Shown here in pieces: positions 60,530 to 64,000 of a stretch of DNA of 64,000 nucleotides; the first letter of the stretch is position 1, and each line of letters opens with the position of its first letter. The translations under genes and the position numbers were made by a program. The notes below the pieces were generated by a model, which did not search any database, was not told where the DNA came from, and saw nothing but the letters and a program-made list of their open reading frames with translations. The stretch spans positions 2,418,001 through 2,482,000 of the forward strand of contig OY970244.1 in the NCBI GenBank assembly GCA_963715485.1, given 5' to 3'. The DNA is from SG8-30 sp963715485. GTDB lineage: Bacteria > Pseudomonadota > Gammaproteobacteria > Steroidobacterales > Steroidobacteraceae.

Positions 60530-61929
60530 TTAGCTGCCAATGAAGGCAATAGCCCGCTCAAGCCGCTTCAATACCTGCTCGGGCCCGAGAATTGCCAGGG
60601 TCTGGTCGATCGGCGGCGAAACGCTGCCTCCGGACACCGCAACCCGGATGGGCTGGGCAATCTTGCCGAGTCCCACCCCGGCCTGCTCGGCCAGCGCCTG
60701 CATCAGCGCATGAATAGACCCGGCCGACCAGTCGGAAAGGCCGGCAAGCGCCTCGTGCGCACGCTCGAGATGAGGTTTCGACTCAGGCGTCAGGTTCTTC
60801 TTCGCAGCCTTTTCCTCGTACCAGGCCGGCTCACGGATAGAAGAACACGCTGCTGGCGGCCATATCCTTCAGCGTCTTGGCTCGCTCCTTCTGCGCGGCC
60901 GCGACGGCTTCCAGGTCGGGGCCGCCAGCGGTGTCCACCTCGAGCTGTGCGAGTTGCCACTGCAGCTCACCGGCGATGCGCGTGTTGTCCGCGCGCATGA
61001 GGTGCTGCTGGTTGAGCCAGCTCAGCTTGTCGGGGTTGATGGCCGCGGCGGACTTGTTCACGTCGGTGATGTCGAACAGCCTGCACATCTCGTCCAGCGT
61101 GAAGATCTCCTGGTCGCCGTGTGACCAGCCGAGCCGTGCCAGGTAATTCAGCAACGCTTCCGGCCAGATAGCCTTCCTCCCTGTATTGCAGCACGCTGAC
61201 CGCGCCGTGGCGTTTCGACAGCTTTGCGCCATCCGGCCCCAGGATCATCGGCAGGTGGGCGTAGGTCGGCAGCTCGCCGCCCAGCGCCTTCAGCATGTTG
61301 ATCTGGCGCGGGGTGTTGTTCAGGTGATCGTCGCCGCGGATGACGTGGGTGATCTTCATGTCCCAGTCGTCGACAGTGACGCAGAAGTTATAGGTAGGGT
61401 TGCCGTCGGAACGCAGGATGATCAGGTCGTCGAGCTCGCTGTTCTGGAACACAACCCGGCCATGCACCGCGTCGTCCACGACCACCACGCCCTCCTCCGG
61501 GTTCGCGAACCGCACCACCGGCGTGACACCTTCGCGCGGCTGCGCATCGTGGCGGCAGCGACCGTTGTAGCGAGGCTTCTCCTTGCGCGCGAGCTGGTCG
61601 TTGCGCAGCTGCTCGAGCTCGTCCTTGGTGCAGTAGCAGTGATAAGCCTTGCCCTCGGCCAGCCACCGGTCAATGACTTCTCGATAGCGTCCGTAGCGCT
61701 GTGTCTGGTAGTACGGACCCTCGTCGGCATCCAGCCCCAGCCAGGCCATTCCATCAAGGATGACCTGCACCGCTTCCGGTGTGGAACGCTCCCGATCCGT
61801 ATCCTCGATCCGCAGGACGAAGGTCCCGCCATGCCGGCGGGCATACAGCCAGCAGAACAGTGCCGTGCGCACACCCCCGATGTGCAGCATGCCGGTAGGG
61901 CTGGGAGCAAAACGGGTGCGAACGGTCAT
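60530..61929 (-). CDS. gltX: Glutamate--tRNA ligase GltX, with two one-base frameshifts
   Basis: Charges tRNA-Glu (and, if GlnRS is absent, tRNA-Gln). The N-terminus MTVRTRFAPSPTGMLHIGG carries the HIGH motif and KLSKRHGA the KMSKS-like motif. The coding sequence moves frame near 61163 (REEGYL, then PEALLNYLARLGWSHGDQEIFTLDEMCRLFDI) and again near 60835 (SVFFYP, then WYEEKAAKKNLTPESKPHLERAHEALAGLSDW to AIAFIGS, stop at 60530). Removing one extra base at each point gives about 465 residues, the family length. An essential gene broken twice is likelier an assembly problem than true loss. It is followed by tRNA-Ala and tRNA-Glu. Confidence 0.85.
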
Positions 61930-62086
61930 GTGGATTCCAGCGCTCAACCAGGGCCGCGGATTGTAGCAAGCGGCGCAGTGCACACACCTGCAACGAGCCT
62001 TCTCCAGCTCGCGGCGCCCGCCACCGCAGCAGGTTCCGCATTCATTGACCGTGCCGGAGCCGCTCCGTAGAATCGCGAGCCCCAAC

Positions 62087-62161
62087 GGGCGGTTAGCTCA
62101 GCGGTAGAGCACTGCTTTCACACGGCAGGGGTCACTGGTTCAAATCCAGTACCGCCCACCA
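62087..62161 (+). tRNA. tRNA-Val (CAC)
   Basis: 75 bases: GGGCGGTTAGCTCAGCGGTA start, anticodon loop TTCACAC giving CAC, T-loop GTTCAAATCC, acceptor end CCGCCCACCA. Divergent from gltX. Confidence 0.93.
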
Positions 62162-62171
62162 ATCCTTCGAA

Positions 62172-62193
62172 GCGGGCCCTGACCGCGGCCCGC
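62172..62193 (+). terminator. Hairpin after tRNA-Val
   Basis: GCGGGCC, eight-base loop, GGCCCGC, eleven bases after the tRNA end. No T-run. Confidence 0.5.
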
Positions 62194-62378
62194 GGCACGG
62201 CACGGTCGGTACCTTGCCGCGCAGCCCGCCCCCCGCAGCGCCACCCCGAGTTCCCTTAAGGTGCTGGATAGCCTACCCGAGAGCATTAACTGAGCGATCG
62301 ATCCCTCATTTAATTATTATGTATATCAATATTTTATAATAACTATCTAATTTTGTTTATAATTTCTACTTTTATGGA
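62194..62378. other. AT-rich gap after tRNA-Val, abutting the decarboxylase stop
   Basis: The right part (62311-62371) is more than 80 percent A+T (TAATTATTATGTATATCAAT and following). It is similar to the block at 45126 and faces the 3' end of the next gene, so it is not the promoter of that gene. Confidence 0.4.
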
Positions 62379-63992
62379 CTAATGAGTCTTCTTCAAGCCC
62401 GCCACGAATCTGGCGAGCGTTGCCGACACTGCGCCCTTGGGCAGCATTACTTCGATCAACTGAAAGCGACCCTTGCGCTGGTAGGCCCGTTCGAGCGCCT
62501 CGCCCAGTTCCCGGCGGGTGGTAACCCGGATGCCCTCGCCGCCCAGGGGCACGGCCAGGTCGGCGAAGTGCCAGTCGTCCAGGTTGTTGAAGCCCGACTC
62601 CGGCTGGAAGACCCGCAGCATCTCCCAGCTCTGGTTATTGAACACGATGACGATGGGATCCCAGCCATAGCGACGGCAGTTGCCGAGTTCCCAGCCGGTC
62701 ATCTGGAACGCCCCATCGCCCACCAGCACGATCGGCCGCTGACCCATCGCGGCCTGCAGGCCGAGCCCCGCCGGCACGCCGAATCCCATGGTGGCGTAGT
62801 AGCCGGGTGCGACCAGTTCAGTGTTCTCGATGTCGAGCGCAGTAAACAGGCAATCGCCCATGTCGGAAGCCAGGGGCATGCGCCCATGGCGCGCGAACAG
62901 GTCGTTCACGGCCCGGGAAATGTCGCTCGGCGCAATGGGCTCGTCATCCGCCTGGAGCCCGCGCGGATAATCCGCGGCGATACCCTCGGCGCGCGGCTGG
63001 CGCGCGGCAACCCGACGATTCAGTTCATCGATCAGCGCCGCAAGCGGCACGTTGTGATACTTGTGCCAACCCATGGATACGGCGCCGTCGCGCGCGCTGA
63101 TGGCGCTGCGCGGCGTGATGCGGTGCTCCGACACGCCAAAGTTGGTGTCCGAGACAATGACGCCGAACAGCAGCAGGCAATCGGATTCCTCGACCAGGTG
63201 GGTGATGTCCGGCTGCCCGGCCAGGCCCATGTAGGTGCCGACGACGGGCGTGTCGCCGCGAGCCAGCAGGCCGCGACCCATGAACGAAGTGACCACCGGC
63301 ACGTGCAGCCTGCGCGCCAGTTCACCGACTCGCTCCTCGAGGCCGAAACGCCGGACTTCCACACCGACCATCAGTGCGGGTCGCTGGGCACGCTCGAGGC
63401 GCGACATGATTTCGTCAACGCAGGCGCCGACGGCCTCGGCATCGAACTCCGGGGGCGGCAGCGGTACAACGCGCTCGCAAGACTGAAAGACCAGATCCCG
63501 TGGAATCTCCAGGTACACGGGACGCGAATTCGCGATGCAGTTCTGCAGTACGCGGGCGATCTGCTGGGGCGCACGGGACAGGTCGTCGAGTCGCGCCTGG
63601 TCGCAGGTGATCTCGTCATAGATGGCGAACTGCGAGTCGAGCGTCTTCACCTGGTGGTGCAGCAGCAGTCCCGCCCGGCCCTCGCGGGCGCCTGGCGCAC
63701 CCGAGATGACCACGACTGGTGATTTCTCGGCGTAGGCGGAAGCGATCGAGTTGATCATGTTGAGCGCACCGGCGCCGTAGGTGACAACGGCCGCGCTCGG
63801 TGCGCCGAGTGCGCGGGCCGCCGCGTCGGCAGCGAAGCCGACTGCCGGTTCGTGGCTCAGCGTATACAGCGGCAGGATCGCGGCTTCCTCGGCTGCCTTG
63901 AAGAACGGCAGCGCAAAGTCGCCGGGAATGCCAAACAGCTGCCGGACGCCGTGGTCCTTGAGCGCGGTGAGAACGGATTCTGCGAGGTTCAT
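62379..63992 (-). CDS. Thiamine diphosphate-dependent indolepyruvate/phenylpyruvate decarboxylase
   Basis: 537 residues of the ThDP enzyme superfamily. N-terminal PYR domain: GVRQLFGIPGDFALPFFKAAEE, with the activating glutamate in LSHEPAVGFAADA. Central domain near 190-330. C-terminal PP domain: LVGDGAFQMTGWELGNCRRYGWDPIVIVFNN, the GDG-N motif that binds ThDP-Mg. It fits the indolepyruvate/phenylpyruvate decarboxylase type, which turns aryl-pyruvates into aldehydes (Ehrlich route, or indole-3-acetaldehyde for auxin). Other ThDP decarboxylases cannot be excluded by eye. The gene starts near the window edge; no neighbours upstream are visible. Confidence 0.82.
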   Translation of the reverse strand: MNLAESVLTALKDHGVRQLFGIPGDFALPFFKAAEEAAILPLYTLSHEPAVGFAADAAARALGAPSAAVVTYGAGALNMINSIASAYAEKSPVVVISGAPGAREGRAGLLLHHQVKTLDSQFAIYDEITCDQARLDDLSRAPQQIARVLQNCIANSRPVYLEIPRDLVFQSCERVVPLPPPEFDAEAVGACVDEIMSRLERAQRPALMVGVEVRRFGLEERVGELARRLHVPVVTSFMGRGLLARGDTPVVGTYMGLAGQPDITHLVEESDCLLLFGVIVSDTNFGVSEHRITPRSAISARDGAVSMGWHKYHNVPLAALIDELNRRVAARQPRAEGIAADYPRGLQADDEPIAPSDISRAVNDLFARHGRMPLASDMGDCLFTALDIENTELVAPGYYATMGFGVPAGLGLQAAMGQRPIVLVGDGAFQMTGWELGNCRRYGWDPIVIVFNNQSWEMLRVFQPESGFNNLDDWHFADLAVPLGGEGIRVTTRRELGEALERAYQRKGRFQLIEVMLPKGAVSATLARFVAGLKKTH

Positions 63993-64000
63993 GGTGATGC

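Overview
GC-rich chromosomal DNA of a gammaproteobacterium, probably uncultured. Supporting evidence is the PhoB/PhoR/Pst set, DapC-DapD-DapE lysine synthesis, a GlrK/QseG/GlrR-type locus, the XrtA-associated pair PrsK/PrsR, a GTP-dependent PEP carboxykinase and a bacterial acyl-CoA-binding protein. I cannot place it below class level. At least four otherwise intact genes (dapE, gltX twice, a DUF3604 gene, a secreted protein) carry one-base frameshifts, which points to uncorrected indels in the assembly or to recent decay.

Layout. 1-16 kb: lysine genes dapC-dapD and dapE are interleaved with a split phosphate regulon (pstCAB; phoU-dsbB; pstS-porin; phoBR). Pho boxes are visible in front of pstC, pstS and phoB, and a further Pho-box-like site lies between yoaA and pckG. 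13.8-22 kb: tsaB, a DinG/YoaA helicase, pckG, a cyclase-FHA protein and an M28 peptidase. 21-29 kb: a secreted Ig-repeat protein whose leader holds two class-I cyclic-di-GMP (GEMM) riboswitch-like elements, then dusA, an N-formylglutamate amidohydrolase and a large PAS/GAF/GGDEF/EAL protein. 29-42 kb: typA, a lipoprotein plus HEXXH-protein pair, srkA, galE, glrK-qseG-glrR and prsK-prsR. At 42.6 kb a third GEMM riboswitch precedes a lipoprotein paralogous to the 21-kb Ig protein.

44-50 kb is accessory DNA: a cupin, an SRPBCC protein, an intact IS30 element, an inverted IS30 fragment, a secreted protein, a decayed IS3 element and very small membrane ORFs. From about 50.57 to 60.33 kb lies an element bounded by a 19-bp direct repeat of the tRNA-Glu 3' end. 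It carries a DUF3604 gene and a compact satellite-like module: large serine recombinase, small DNA-binding proteins, primase-helicase, and an HK97-type major capsid protein without any visible portal, terminase or tail gene. The window closes with tRNA-Glu, tRNA-Ala, gltX (two frameshifts), tRNA-Val and an indolepyruvate/phenylpyruvate decarboxylase.

Two systems stand out. One is a local c-di-GMP circuit (an enzyme that may make or break c-di-GMP, plus three riboswitch aptamers in front of two paralogous surface proteins). The other is the tRNA-anchored capsid-carrying minimal satellite with its own candidate replication palindrome and operator palindromes.
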